Below are positions 35,701 to 50,889 of a stretch of DNA of 64,000 bases, piece after piece (the stretch's first letter is position 1; each line of letters starts with the position of its first letter). A model generated the notes under the pieces. That model searched no databases. It was not told the origin of the DNA and worked only from the letters and a program-made list of their open reading frames with translations. The stretch covers positions 423,126-487,125 of the forward strand of contig JAUIRK010000862.1 of NCBI GenBank assembly GCA_030549495.1, in the 5' to 3' direction. Position numbers and translations under genes: made by a program. Source of the stretch: Nectonema munidae. Its lineage: Eukaryota > Nematomorpha > Nectonematoida > Nectonematidae.

Positions 35701-38700
35701 AAACTTTAGACTTATTCACTAAACAAAAGTTTTTTTATTTTGAGAACAATTTTAAATCAGTTAAAATTGGAATTTTGATTCAAAAAAATCAAAAAATCAT
35801 ATAATAAAGTTGCTTGGAAAAAACCAAAAATAAGACTTTAGAAATATGAAGCAAATATATATAAAAAGTTTGTTAAATTGTATTTTTGATGCGTGAAGTA
35901 ATACGGCAATGTATAAAAATGTTTAAAAATCAACCTAAAACACCTTATTAAGCGAGAAGCGAAATTGATTTTAAACTTGTATTGCTAAACGTGTTAAACT
36001 AGACCAATGAACATTTGAAGAACTGGTCAATTTTAAAACAACACAATAATGTAAAGTAGGAACTGGTATTTGAATTTGAGCAAGCAAGAATTTATTATTT
36101 AAGCAAATTTCTTTTAATATGAACTTGTATCAAGCAGGTTGTGTTAAATAATTACTTGTGAATTAAATAAAGTATGAAGATGTTAGTGTGTTACACTAAC
36201 TTATGAATTATCTAAAATATTAGTATACACAGGTATATATGTAATCTTGAGCTTTCAAAAGATCTAGATCTAAAAATAACACACACGATAAATGCAACTT
36301 TAGATTTATGAAAACTTGGGAAACAGTGTTACAACTGAATTAGTCTCATGCTTTAAAACCAAAATGTTCCATTGATTTATATAAAAAAATTTGGTTTCGA
36401 AGGGGAGGGAGCTGTGACTATATATATTAGAATTTAATCATTAATTGAAGATTGTGATAATATAGGTGAAAGAATAACGACAACGCCATACTTAATTCTC
36501 ACAAGTTTCTATTAATAAAGTTTTTATATTCCGAGCACTCTTAGTATCTATTTTATAGATACGTGCTGTTGAAAACATGTGACTTGAAATATTCTAATAA
36601 AAGTTTTATTCTTTCAACTAATTTAATAATTATTTTTCTTTATTTTGTTGAAAAGAAGATTAAATAATTACATCTGAAAAAATTACAGATAATAGAATGA
36701 TTTTAAAACTTTTCAATTATCTACAGATATAATAATGATATTTTTCAATGATTTTTAAACCTAGTCACTGATAAATAGAAAAAACTGAAGATATTGTTAG
36801 GAATAAATTACTTCTAAAATGCAAATTCAGCAGAAAAATTTTATTAAAAACGAAATAAAATAATAATAATTAAAAATAAACTTATTATATTCGGATATAA
36901 CTAGAAATTTTTTAATGAAAATAGGAAATAAAATATAAAAATAAATTATGTAGGCGATGAAAATTGTAATGGAACAGTTATAATTCTGAAGAGTGTAAAT
37001 TTAACGGGAGAAGAAACTCTTGTCCTCGTCATGAGCGGCCTCCGAATCTTCGGTGTCGCTTATATAGTTTTCATTTTCGAAAAGCTATCCAAGATACACA
37101 GAAAAAATTACGTGGAAAAACATAATCACTAATCAAAAGGAATGAAATTATTCAGAAGACTAAACAAGAGTACTTTGAATGCATCGAACATGACTGGAAC
37201 ATGATTCGTCACAGACAACTACTCAATAGCTGCGCCCAAACTCAAAAGCATATGCTGAAGGCCAATGGGAATAATCGAGGCACGCACTGTAAATCTGATC
37301 CATGGAACAAAATTCATAACTCAGGAGGCACTATTTCGTCGAAAATACAAAGGATGTTTTGTATGACCAACGGTCATGTAAAGAAATGAAAAATAACTCA
37401 CATCAAATCCCCATTATTTAGGGCGTTCGGCATCTTTCAGGAGTTTGTAAATGCATTGAAATCCGTTAACTAACATCATCTTCTGAAAATAATAAATAGA
37501 TTTTTATTTTCTTTGATATCAAAATACATTTCAGAAGGTACATAGAATAAGCTTTTTTCAACAAAAATTTAAACTGACCAAAAATTTGCAACTATTTAAG
37601 AATATAAAAATAGAACCTCATAGCAAATTTCAAAAATTTGAACAACTTTGAAAAGATATTAAATAAAATATAACGAAAAAAAATTGATATATATATAATG
37701 CATATATAGCTGTAAAATAACAACAATAACATGTATATAGGACCTCTTCATTCATTTGCAAAACTACAAAAACAAAATTTTCAAATTTTTGCATAGATAC
37801 GTTACTTATAGTTATATGTACTTATCTTCAAATTTGTTCACAGCTTTAATGTAAAAATAAAGGTTTACTCAGCTTAGTCTACTTAAAACAAAATTTCAAC
37901 ACTCATCAGCACTTTACTAGATCCTTTGGCTATATATTAACCTTTATCAAAAATATACCATAGTAAGTATATATACATACGCACAAAAAATGAAATATAG
38001 TGTGTAGTTACAAATTTGTAGCTATTACGATACGGCAATCTTTTTGTCTATAACGAGTTCTATGTAACATTAAATTTAGCTTTTAGTTTAAATTTTATAC
38101 GTTTTAATTTTGTTATTTTTGTTTATATTTTTTTTTGTTTCTTGGATACTTTAGGTAGTGATATGTCAGGAAAACAACTAAGATTATTAATTTTACTAAA
38201 AAAACTGCCATTTAGGCTTTAAACGTGATTGGTTGTATCACATTAAAACTCTAAAAAAAGCAACTTTAAATTATATTGTTTTGAGATACGTTTAAATTTA
38301 AGAAACTTATAGGATTTATTGCAAACAGTTAGCTTTTAAGAATTTTTTCGCGGCTCGATTCTTAAGGAAACGTCAAAATGGCTTTCATTTGTTTTTTTAT
38401 AGTATTTAGACTGCAAATTAAACTTTGAGAGGATTTTAGATTGTCTTTTTGTGCTTTGTGAAACGGAAAAGCAGTCTAAAATTGGTTGTTTATATAGTTT
38501 GAGTAAGCTAGTTCTGTTTTTTAATGGAAATAAAGATTACACAATACTTGATCTTGTTTTGAATAAAATTTAAAAAATATCAAATCTTTATAGGTTATGA
38601 TGACTATATACATAACCACATATTGGGTAGAACTAAGCAGGCATTTATGTATGCTCCATTGCTAAAAGGAAAAATTCACACTAAAATAACATTTTTTTGT

Positions 38701-39149
38701 GTTTAAGAGATGATATTAATTTTAAGAGACATACACTAAAGTTAGTTAGCATTTAGTGGTTTGAAAAGTTGATATTAATTTTAGGTTTAATCAAAAAAAA
38801 ATTCAAGTGAATACATTAATAATATTTATCTATAATCTTCCATATAGTGACTTAAAAAACATGCAATTTCTCATACTTCTTGGAAAAGTCAAATAACCGA
38901 ATATTCGGTTGATGCTTGTGCAAATACTCTTTATTCAGATTCCTAAATTGAGAAAGCATTTATTATATCATTATTTATTAAAAATTTTGAGAAAGCTTGA
39001 CGTCTGTCGCTAAAAGTCAATTCATCAAACACAATTCTCCTTGACTTCATAAAAACGCATTAAATATTTTTTAATATTTGCAATTTTTTGTAGTGTGTAT
39101 CTTTGAATGAATCAATACAATTTGTATTTATGTTGACGAATTTAAGTTT

Positions 39150-42100
39150 AGGACAAGAGTGAAAACGTGATATAAAGAAAAAAGAGACACACATGGACAA
39201 AATACTAATGAAAAAGCAAAAATTATTACTTGTTAATCAGAGTGTAAAATAGTATCAGAAATTACGAAGATTATCAGTCGATGTGACGAGATCACAATAT
39301 GATGACGTGAATCAAAAATAAAACTGATATGGAAATAAAATCGAGATCACAAGATTTCTCATGTCAATTCAAAAAGAATTCTAGAAAAATCAGTGAAAAC
39401 AAGTGAAAAAGTAGAAGAAAATTAACTATAATAGTAACAAAAAGAAAGAAAACGGATGACAATGAGATAATGATTAATAAAATTAATACTGTGAATTACA
39501 AAAAATATACAAAAAATTCAAACAAAATTGATGAATAACATAAAAATAAATCAATAGAATCAAAAGTTTAATAAACAAAAAATGAAACAAGTATTTTACA
39601 TATCAGACTACTAACAAAAGTGAAATTGGAAGAAGATGGCAAGATATGAATAAACCATATGGAACATCAGAAATAGAAGCTGATAATACCATGATGTAGA
39701 AATGTTGAAGAGGAATGAAGAATGTGGGAAAATTAACAAAGAAAATGCAACTTTGGGAAAAATGAAGAATCATAAGCGAACAAGACAATAGAGCTTTCAT
39801 CAAAAATAATTGGAAAAAGTTTAAATGAAGAAAATGCATCTAAATGCGAAGAGCCGTATTGCAATGGCGTCGCACGTTTGCTTTTATTTCATAGTAGAAA
39901 TATCAACAGGTAAATCCAATTGAACGCTACAGTACAGATTTTGCGCCCAATCGTGGGTGAAGCTATCCTCTGAATCATAACGCATAGAATGGCCTTGGAT
40001 TTGAAAAGGCCTTCGGTAAAACTACCAAACACGTTGTTGAAAACTTGATAAAACGTGGAATATCTAGCAAGTGAAAATTTATGCAAAAATCAGAAAATTG
40101 TATGAAAGGATTTACGAAGATTTGCCAATCAAAAATAAAAGGAGTGTTAGTTAAGGATGCGTGCTTTCCCCACTACACAATACATATTCGAATGAAAAAT
40201 TTTGAAAGACGTGATGGGTGTTATGGTTATGCAAACACGCATTCTTTACATTCCCTCAACAACAATGTTAAAAGTCACTTTTAATGGCCTATGCAATAAT
40301 TAAATTATTAACATTTTGAGCGAAGGCTCTTCATTGCATACGCATTTTACTGAGATCGATAGTATAAATAGGTGCGAATTTTCTTATATGGCGTACTTCT
40401 TTCTTCCTTTCCTCAATAAGTGTTTTTTCTTTACAAATTTGCTCTGTAAAAACATAACAGAAGCCTTTCTGGCGCAGTCGAATAGGCAAATTCAGAATTG
40501 GCAGACTGTGATAGAAACTGGTGAAGTACTGACAAACAGCAGAAGACGATCAATGTCAAACGCGCAACGTGAAAGATACAAAAATGGATCAGCTTTAGAG
40601 GAAGATGACCAATTTCCAAACGGGCACTAACTACTCAAGGAGAATTTTGTCAGTTTGCACCATTTATTCACTTCTGAACTTTGGAAAGATTACTTCGCTC
40701 GTTTTTACTTTTCTTGGGTAGAAGAACATCGAAAAGCACGAAATTTCTGACAAATCATCACCTAAATCTACAAGTTACTCTCCAATCTTGCGGCCCAAAG
40801 CTTCGCTGCTAAGACATCAATAACTTGAGCATGCAAGAAATTATAGATTTCATGAATGTATTTTGTCTAAAAGGTATTTGTGTTGCTTCAAATGGAGTAT
40901 TCTTCAACTAAACGGAGAAAAGATTCAGAGCTTGCAGCCCGCATTTAAAAGCCGGGATGCAGCTTTATGTAACTTTCATAATAAAAGGTCATATGCGCAC
41001 AAGTGTTTGCTCAATTAGAAACGAAACGGTCAAAAGAGCAATTTTAAAGAGCAAGCCGTTTTGGTACAAGAAAATGGAAATAAATCATTGTCTATTAAGA
41101 AATTCTAAAAAGAAAGATGAACAAAGCAAGATCACTGTGGAAAAACAAATACAGAACCACAAAATTAAACTTGGAGCAAACAATGTGTAATTTTGTCATT
41201 TAAAATGTCACTTAGAAGTGGTATGTAGAAAGAAGACGAGAAGTAATTCCATCAAGAAACTCTGGAGCCACAGCTTCGTCTCAGCTTTCACAGAAATGGA
41301 AATGAATACCTCTTTCTATTAAAGCCACAGATATATATTGGAGTTGGACACTGTATTAACAGCTTCATCGCTAGCTTTGAAAAGTATGGGAGCAAACCAA
41401 TTTTAGATCAAGTCAACTCCTCATTACGAGTCTGCGGTAGCTGCCGCACGAAACAGAGAATACGGCGAAATGAGTACAGGTAACAAAAATGAGGTTGACA
41501 ACCAGATATACAATAACCGATAATCTTTGGCTTTTGGGGAGAATTGACCGTTAAACAATTAAAAATATCTGTAGATAAGTACAGATTCATTGGAGTGCAA
41601 CCGGGATTTAAAGCATTGTATTTACACCGTCGAATAATCACTTAGAACGCTAATATTACAGATGCCATTGCTAGTCATGTTATTATTTTTCTTAAATAAA
41701 ATAATCTTCTCTATCGAAAAACCTTACGAGAAATTTTTTAATCAATATCAAGAACGCAAACATTACAGGCTACTCATAAAGTGAAACACTAAATTCTCGT
41801 CAGATAGAGCAAAAAAATAGACATTTGGATTCCGTCACCGTAGCTCCGCACAAAACAAACAAGCAAGATACGTCGCTCCTAAAGCTTTCAAAAAGTACAA
41901 AAGTTGGAAGTCTACGCTATATTATGAAGCCATCCACGTTAGGTTGCAGCGGTTATCATAAAATCAAATGAACATGCAACGTCAAGTCTACCTATTGGTC
42001 CTACATGGAGACGCCACATTGAAAAATTACAGCCGCGTTCTTCTACTTCGAATGAACCCGGAGAAGAGGTACTAGTCTTTTGAATACCTCTCAAAAGAAA

Positions 42101-43240
42101 CATCTGAGGAAAAAAAAGCAAGATGAGCGTCCCTGAAACACTTTAGATCACAGAGAGGCACAACAGGAGTTCCGCATTCCTGATCTGAATGATCAAGAAA
42201 GCTCAGATGAGAGCCATGGTCTTATGCAAAACGCGCATTCTTTCGCATATCCTCAACAACAATGTTGAATCACTGCTCTACAATGGCCTATGCGAAATGG
42301 TAAATATTTGCATAGGTTCCTATTCTTTCAGTGGAACACTGTTTTTGATAGGCGAGAATTTCATTGCATACCTATTTGCAAGATATATCGATGAGTATAA
42401 ATGGGTGCAGATACTATTTATATATCATCGCTAACTTTCTTCCTTTCCTCAATAAATTGTTTTCTTTGCCATTTTGCTCTGTAAAAACATGACGAAACTA
42501 CAAATTGGAAGTTTTCAAAACTAATCAGTAGCTCTTCGCAGACAATACCGCATATTATGCGAGTGAAGAAGGGTGAATACAATAAAAATGTATAACTAGT
42601 GAAACTCAAAACATTAAATTTAATTTGAAAAGAAAACAAAATGTATGAGTAGACAAAATCGTTTTGAAGTAAGAAGAAAAAAATTGAAGATGTGTAAAGC
42701 TCAATATCTCGAATAGAAGCTTTAACAAGTGACGAAGAAGATGACAAGAAATAGTAGACAAGCGTTCTATCAATATAAAAACTCCTGAAAAGCAGGCTCA
42801 GCACTTGTCACTAAAACGAAAAATTTTGGAATCATATGTATGGTCTATCTTGAATATGGAAATTGAAACGAAGATGTGAAAGAAACAGTAGAAAAAGATT
42901 GAAAAGCTTTGAAATGATGTTTTAGATGAATCCTCAGAATATCGGACAGCCCATGGACGAGACGTTGAAGTACTGAAAGAATGAATGATAGTATGTATAT
43001 TTTGAAATGCGTGAAAAAGAAAAATAGTATTTATCGACATACGAGAGGCGAAGTGTAGAGAAGAAGTTGAAAGAATCACGAACACTTTTGGATCGACAAG
43101 AAAAGGAAGTGGAAGAATAAGCAGTTTGACGAAGAAGGCAGAATGACAGAAGAAAATTACGAAAGAATGAGAAGAACATGCAAAATGATAGAGAAAAATA
43201 CAGAAGAAAATGTCAGAAATATATTGAAGGTTCATCTAAC
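39150..43240 (+). mobile_element. Second copy of the split LINE
   Basis: Reverse-complement partner of 13120-17740, now on the plus strand, still interrupted at the same place by the LTR element. RT and C-terminal regions are recognisable only through alignment to the left arm (for example 43,090-43,240 against 13,130-13,280). Confidence 0.7.
40219..42492 (+). mobile_element. Second copy of the gypsy-type LTR element
   Basis: Partner of 13948-16478. The LTRs lie at about 40219-40459 and 42213-42492, and a primer-binding-like CTGGCGCAGTCG follows the first LTR. It is broken in many places, more so than the left copy. It occupies the same site in the LINE, so the insertion predates whatever produced the two arms. 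Confidence 0.8.
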
Positions 43241-45670
43241 CTTTAAACGAGAGAATAAATAGAGAAGATTACTGTAGATAGAAAAAGAAATTGTTAAAAT
43301 CGATTCATAAAAAGAAACACCACTCACTTAAATATTCTCAGGTATAAAACATCAGTTATAAAAGTTTGGAAAATACAAAAAATATACAAAACATTAATTT
43401 TTGGCGAAAAATTAAATATTCATTATTTAAACTGGTATGGTAAAAAAAAATATTAAATTTAATTGAAAAGCTGATTTTAATCTAAAGAAGCAGGAAGATG
43501 ATGAAGTGGGAAAGGAAAAAGAAATCAACAAACACAACAATAAAAATATATTAATCTTAACACATAGTCAAAACAGACACTCTAATTACGGAAATATTTA
43601 TCGCGACTCAAATTTGGATTTTGGAAAATAAATCTTTTTTTGCGTTGCCTAACATTTTTTCGTACCCGGAACTCCAAACAAAGTGATTCACTCATAATAA
43701 TGAACGCAAACTACTCAGTCCTTACGTGTGTGTGTGTGTTGGCTAACCCTAAACCAGAATGAAACTTACTGAGAAGATTTTATAATTACAGATTGGTTCA
43801 GGATGAAAACAAGTATAAATGCTGATAAACTAACAGTAAGCTCATGCGGTAAACTGAAACAATGGAAAACAGTTGAAAAAAATGGCATCGATCCTGAAGA
43901 GACTTTCCGCACATACACTTATCGATACGGAAGGAATAGACACACATACACACCAGAGGAGAATTTTCTGTTCCGATTAAACGAAAAACAAAAAAAAATG
44001 ATATATAAAGTGAAAAAAAAGCATCTATTAAATTAGCGTTTTTCATTCGCTTAGTTCGATTCTTATGAGTGCGAATCAATTTGACACTTTGTTTTAAAAT
44101 AACAATACTTCCAAAACATTTCTAAAAGAACCGTAAAGAAAGCCACACAAGGTGTTAAAATCCAGCATGAAAATCCTTTTTCGATACAACCACTTCGGTT
44201 GTAATGTTTAATCTCTAAAATAAGTGTGACATAATTTACGGTGAACATTAGAAACAGACGGCTTTCCATGGTAAATGGACAAATTGATTGCTAGGTGATT
44301 TTTTTACCACTCTTAGATAATAATAAAACACTGGATAAGTACAAGGCCAAATAAAATACAAGTATTACAGAAAAAAGCAGAGTCGAGAGAGGGAAAATGT
44401 TAGCAAAGAAATCTTACTTGCCATCCTACAGCCGTGACAAAAAGCGTTCAATGCCAAAATCAGCTCCACTCTCTCCTCTCTCTCTTTTCCAAATTGATCA
44501 CGAAATCCTGTGAAAGCGGAATATTATCATTTTAAGCGAGAGCGATAAAAATAAAACTGTACATATTTTCATTGTATTGTCTTCCATTTCATGAAACTTT
44601 TTATTACTAAATAGTTATTTAATAAGTTTGAAAAAAAAATATGGAATATAAGAAAATATATAAATGAAAAAATCATCTATATGAGATTTTTAATTAATTA
44701 TTAAATTTATCCAATTTATCATCATTTAAGCACAAATAGCGTTGATGATTAAAAGAATGAGTAAAATAAGAAGGCATTAGATGTTTGATATTTACTATAA
44801 AATTAATAGAGAATAATTTAGACGCGTACTTCTTCACCAAAAAAGTGGCCTAGATAGTCATTTAACTGCTGTCTTACAGACCAGATCAGACAAAAATTTA
44901 GTGATTTGTCATCATTTAAAAAATGACAACTACACAAAATCTTAAACATTTATAGCGTGAATAATAAAAAAATAAAAATTCCAATTTACCCTGATTTAAA
45001 GATTAAACTTTATTTTTTTTCATACACACCAGACGAATTGGAAACTGGCATCCAAGCGACTGGTCCATTTAGTCTAAAAATAGAGTGATGCGGATGCTGG
45101 TCAGAGATCGCTTTGAAGCTGCTTACGAGATATAAAGTATATCCTGAAGGACACATTTGGAAGAATCAAAATCTAATTCAAAATATGAAAAAGGCGTGTA
45201 AATTATTCTCGTATTCAATATATAGTTTTGTAAATCAGTATTTTCGTACTTGATGGAAATCTGGCATTCAATGAAATTTTGGTTGTCAGACTAGCATTTG
45301 AATAAATGTAAACTAAAAGCCAGTGGGTTAGACCCATATCAAATGCTTTAAAAAAAGAAGCTTCAATTTTTCCCCAAGTGCTAAACCCTGTATTAAATAT
45401 TTGACAATCTTATATTCTCTATGTTTATGAGCCATGCTTTTAAAAATCTTATTATTTTACTTGTTAATTAATTTAAAAAATATGCTTGAAATTTAAAATA
45501 TGTTGAAAATACGTGCATTCGTATTTAGTTGTATATAAAAATAACCTTAGAAATATTGGGGGAAGTAAAAATATTCTATGCGAGCTTCTATGGGGATTAA
45601 GAATTTTTAAGATGACCTTCATGCACAAAAAATTACGGCCTTCAGGAGTTAGACCGATTCTTAATGATGA

Positions 45671-45682
45671 CCCCCCCCCCCC
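45671..45682. repeat. Run of 12 C absent from the left arm
   Basis: Partner bases near 10,640-10,660 in the left arm read GAATCTGATTCTGTGAA on the same strand, with no C run. This is the opposite of the usual pattern, in which G/C runs are longer on the left. Confidence 0.7.
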
Positions 45683-46299
45683 TTTTACAAATGCAATTTT
45701 CATTCTGATATTTTTTTCACTTATAAAATTCTGATTTTATATTTCACAAACGTATTTCTGATTTTTGATTAGTAGAGAACGACAGATGTGTACAAGCGAA
45801 AATTGCTTTTAGCTGTGAATAGCGGATTTTTTGTTTCATTAATGCTTCTCCTTGATACATACATCTAGTGTTTGTATTTTTTTCCGGCCATATTCATATA
45901 GTTGTTCGTCATGGCTGTCAAACACTAAATCGTAGATAAAAACAACTTCTACCTGTATGGATAAAAAAATCCTTCTCTACAAAATTTAGAGTTGGCATCT
46001 GTACGCGAAGCCTGTTCCTTTCTCTGATGTATACCCGAAGAAGTTTCCAGCTTACTGCAGAAAATCTGATTTTATTGATTTTCTAGGTCTGATTCAGTTT
46101 TGTAAGGGTTAAGCAAAATCATGATTCCGTTTACACTTTTTCTGTCATTTACAATTATGTCAGAAACAGACTCAACTTCTACCCCGCGATTGCATGGTGT
46201 GAAGAGGACATAATAAAGATTAAGTATTGAAGACGGCAAGTAATTAACTCCAACCCAAGTGAATATACAAACTAAATTGACTGCTGAACGATGTCATCA

Positions 46300-48960
46300 T
46301 CGAACTGTTCATATGAAGCTTAGTCCTCATCAAACTGGTAGAATGGATCGGACTGCTACAGCGACATTTCCAACTTTCACTAGCGGTTAACTCGATCTTG
46401 AAGTCACTTTCTTCATGTCTTCTTTCACATTCCCAAAATCTTTTGTCTTCTTCCCTTCATATTTTCACTAACTCTTCATCGCACTTTTATGATTGAACTT
46501 GTTTTCATTCTCTCAAGATGACAGTTAACGCAGTCTATTCTTTCCAGGTGTCTTTCAATATCTTCAATCTCCGTTATCTTTCTTTGGCCACGCGGAATCT
46601 TGTCTTGCTACACATCATCCGCTATCATTCTCTTGAGGTACCCCGACGCTTCATGCCAAACCATTGGGATATCATTCACCTATCTATCATGCTAGTAGTC
46701 TTAACTTTTCTGTACATCTACATCGCAACTCACTTCATACTACATCATCCCAGCACTCAGTGCCCACAAACACCTCTCTTCGGATACGATTGCAATTGTC
46801 TCACAATTACTTTGAAATCAGTCGTGTTTTACCAGGCATGAAAACCATAGGATGCTGTTTGCAGAAATAAAACGATTTCAGTATGGATAAAACATTCATT
46901 CTAATATAGCATTTTTTAGTTCATCTAGATGTCGCGGACCTGATTTAACAAATTCTACATAGTTAAACAGACATCAAATCTTGATCTCCTAATAAAATAA
47001 TTTTGAGTGATTAACAGCAACTAAGGAAGCCAAGAATTTTTTTCACGTTTTTAAATATTTGAATTCGCTCATATTTTAATGGACGGAGTGGTTACTGGCA
47101 AAAACGAGTAAAAAATGTGGACAATTATAGGAACTTTGTGAAAGTTCTTAGGCTTGAGGTAATATTCTAATAGGTAGAAAGAGCACTATTCTGTCCAGCA
47201 TTGTTATACAATATTTCAAGAAATATACAGAACAGTATATGTAGTGAAGTCCCTTTCTGGACGGTATTAAATAAATAACTACAAATATCTCAAAAAACTT
47301 TAACAACTTTCCATTGAACATGACCTGACTAGGCAACATGTATAACATGCAATGAGCAATAATCTCAAGTAACTAAGAGAATAGAGTAAGCTGTAACTCT
47401 TCTTTAATTAATAATTTCAAATTGACATTAGGATTATCCATGTGTAAATGTATCATTCTCATTTAGGAATGTCAAATTGTAAATCGTTATAACACTGTGA
47501 GTGAAATATAGTGTCATACCTCACATGGAAGTATCCATTTATTGTATTCAGGCTTCATCAAATTTTTTTGGATTTTAACTATCATTTTCATTAAATTTAA
47601 AACACCTATTCCAAAATTGAAATTAATTTGTCTTTCACACAACATCAAATAAAAAGCTATTTTTATAAAAACATTGATTCAAACGGCATGTCTCTGCGCT
47701 CTATTAGAAAATATGTGCAGATGTGAGCTTAAACCCAAAAAATTTCAGCTCCGAAAGTTCTTTCGATAAATTGATTTATGTTGGAATAGTCTCTATTGAG
47801 TGATTCTAAGGACATATCTATTGCATTTTCCTTTTCAGTATCAAGTGACAAACAGGTAACTAAATTAAAATCTTCTTAGACGTTGTCACACTTATTTACT
47901 GCTTTTCTGTGTTTATCACTTTGTGACTATTGAGTTGTTTTCCCCATATTTGGAAGCAAAATATTTTTCAAACAAAAATTTGCACCGATCATATCATCAT
48001 TCACTCCTTTAACCATAGACTAATTCAGAATGAAGCTGCATCTAACAACCAACATTGAGAGGAGAATCATTAAATTAATCAATTTAATATGAGTGCAAAA
48101 GCAACATATAGTAACATGAAATAGATAAATGATTCTGAAAAATGAATAACAAATTTAAAAAAGAAAACAAAATAAAGCATATAAAATGAAAAATTACCTA
48201 TACCATGAGCGCTATTCTACATGAGGCTAACTTTTTAGTTAGATTTAAAAATATCTATTTTAAGAGGAGAAATGCTTTTGGGAAAATATATCCAAGTAAC
48301 CGAAGAAACACATATTTTGAGTTTAAATAAGAACGGCATTATAAAAATATAGTAGAAAATACACACTGACCTGCGAAAAAACAGTGGACTATTGAAAACT
48401 GAAAGAGTTTCATATAACTCATTGAGTGTCCTCCTTCAGGTTACATTGAGTGAATTAAATGTTGTCACTGTAATGAATTCATGATGAAATTATAAAAGTA
48501 AAAAAGTATATTCTATTAACTGACTGTCAGAGCAAAACACCAAATTTATCATATGAAAAGATATAAAAATCTGAAATTTTCAAAAGATCAGTTTTTCAGA
48601 CCCTGGAAAGATCTAACCAGGTTTCTGACCTGTAGACATATAAGCATACACTGACAATACAATTTCTTTTTAATTGAAAAAGAAAACTATTAATGCTACC
48701 CGTACGCATCTGACAGAAATCACCTTCTCTATTGTTCATATATTCAATACCTCGTCCATTACATATACTTCGGTACGAATTTAAAACGTATTCTTCTCCT
48801 TAATTGTCTTTGTCCTGTTTTTACATTCCCTCTGTAATCCTGCGATATCTTGTTCATTCTACTAAGCACATGTTTAGCCTCTGCGCTCCTTAACCAAAAG
48901 ATCGGACATTCACAAGCAAAAGCTTAAATTTTAGTGATCGGATTTCCAAGCATCCATCAT
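46300..48960 (-). mobile_element. Second copy of the RTE-like LINE with nested hAT
   Basis: Partner of 7029-9985. LINE RT remnants are at 46,300-46,850, the hAT at about 46,880-48,640 (its terminus reading GACCTGTAGACA near 48,630), and the endonuclease start at about 48,690-48,960. More fragmented than the left copy. Confidence 0.7.
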
Positions 48961-49864
48961 TAAACAAAGATCAATTTGCTCAGCTGGTAATCTAGTGCTA
49001 AGCAACTTCGCCTCGAGGAAGCAGGGATGTTCCTTTTAGTCCATTTGAATAGGCAAAATTTGACAAGAAATTTTCAAAATGTACGCTCGATTCTATTTAA
49101 TTTTTTTAAAACTAAATTTTCACCCAATCACATCAAAGAGTTTGTGTAATCTGACTTCCCAGGACAAAAACAACGCCCGCCTAATGCATAGGTTGCTTAA
49201 CCATGAACATAAGTAGTAAAATTAGGGCAAACGCCGTATTACGCTTGCGAATAAACGCGGCATACGGCATAGAAGTATTCTCTAATAACAAGTAGGTATG
49301 AATAGTACAATTTAGAAATGAACAATTTAGATGCTTATTTATTTATTCAAAAAGGACTTGCAAATACAAAAACAATAAAGTGAGAAGGTAGTAGAGAAGA
49401 TTTTTTATAAGTATCGTTTAGTTTAGAACTTGCCAGCACATGACATTGGAATCAAAAGCATTAACAAATAATCCCAAAATGGCATTGTGGTTTGTGCCGA
49501 AATTTACTCAATTTACTGGGATTAACGATACGAAAGCTAAGCTAAAAGGCAGTTTTTTGGGCCGTTTTCCCATAAAATAATAAAAAAATAAAAATTTAAA
49601 ATTAAGATTAAGTTAGAAAGAAGAATAAAAATATAAAAAAAATCAGTGGAAATTAAGGGTATAACATATACATATAAAAACATTTGTAAGCAAAATAATC
49701 TATATACTTTCAGAAAATTAAAACATTTCAGTAGTATGGATGAGTGTAATCTAATGTCAATAGTTCGTATTCTCATTCTGTATGTGTGTCTAAGTATTTT
49801 TGGAATGAACATGTATTAATACAAATAAATAGGAAAGTTTGTGTCAAAAAATGTATATGTAAAT

Positions 49865-50109
49865 TAGAGATGTATCAGATATTAAATTTTATATCCGATT
49901 GATACAGATGAAAGTTTGTGCTCCTTTTCGGATGCGAATATCTATTTGCTATTCAAAGCAAACGCAAGTTTATACTTCTTAAAAAATTTAGAGGAGAATG
50001 CCAATGTGTATTGTTATAAAAATTTTGGATTAAAGTAAAAAATCCGACTTGCGATATATAGAAAAAAGAAAATATTCGAAAATTTGTGGATTAAATATCC
50101 TACATCTCC
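49865..50109. mobile_element. Second copy of the TAGAGATGTATC MITE
   Basis: Partner of 5761-6018. The left end TAGAGATGTATCAGATAT is clear; the right end is eroded to CCTACATCTCCCA. The target duplication is no longer exact. Confidence 0.65.
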
Positions 50110-50889
50110 CAATATAAGAATGTATGTATCGATCGGCAACATAAACCTAACACAAACTCTAATATAACAATATTAATGCTAATTCTAGCTCAACAATAGC
50201 TTCAAAATTTTACATATTGAAATAAGGCCATTTAGAAAATTGGTTAGACACTATCAATCAACTATCCCGCAAATTCAAGAAAAATTTTAATAGCAAAAAT
50301 TTAAAAATAATGAAGATAAATGCATGACACCGTATCAGGTTGGAAGATATATGGAATGAAAGAAAAAATATGAAAACAAAACATTGGTCCAATCAGAAAC
50401 TTCTGTGAAAATTTGATTGATTCTTGATAAAAAGTGAATTGAGTCTTGAGGAGGAAGAAATGTAGCCAAAGTTACAATTACTGCCATAGAATTCGTTATC
50501 TGTGAAATCGAAGAAAATATTAAAAGAGGTAAAAATAAGATTAATATAAGAACCGAATTGTCTGATCTAATTTTGAGTAGAGAGAATAAAGTTTTTCTTT
50601 ACATAATTCGAACTATCGTGATAATATAATTAAATAAGTTTTAATCTTGAAAATGAAAGTTCTTAGCTAATGAAAGTTCTTGGATTTAAAGCATTATTTT
50701 ATCAACAATTAAAAAAAGTTAATAATATTTGAAAAGAAATAGTGATAAATACGAAAATTTGAAATTATTATTTTGATTTCCGATTTTTTGAACCATGAAA
50801 ACGATGAATAATAGCTATTAAATAGCGATGTAGCAGGTATTTAGAAACATAAAAATAAACATACGTTTTATGTGGGGATTGTATCGTAA

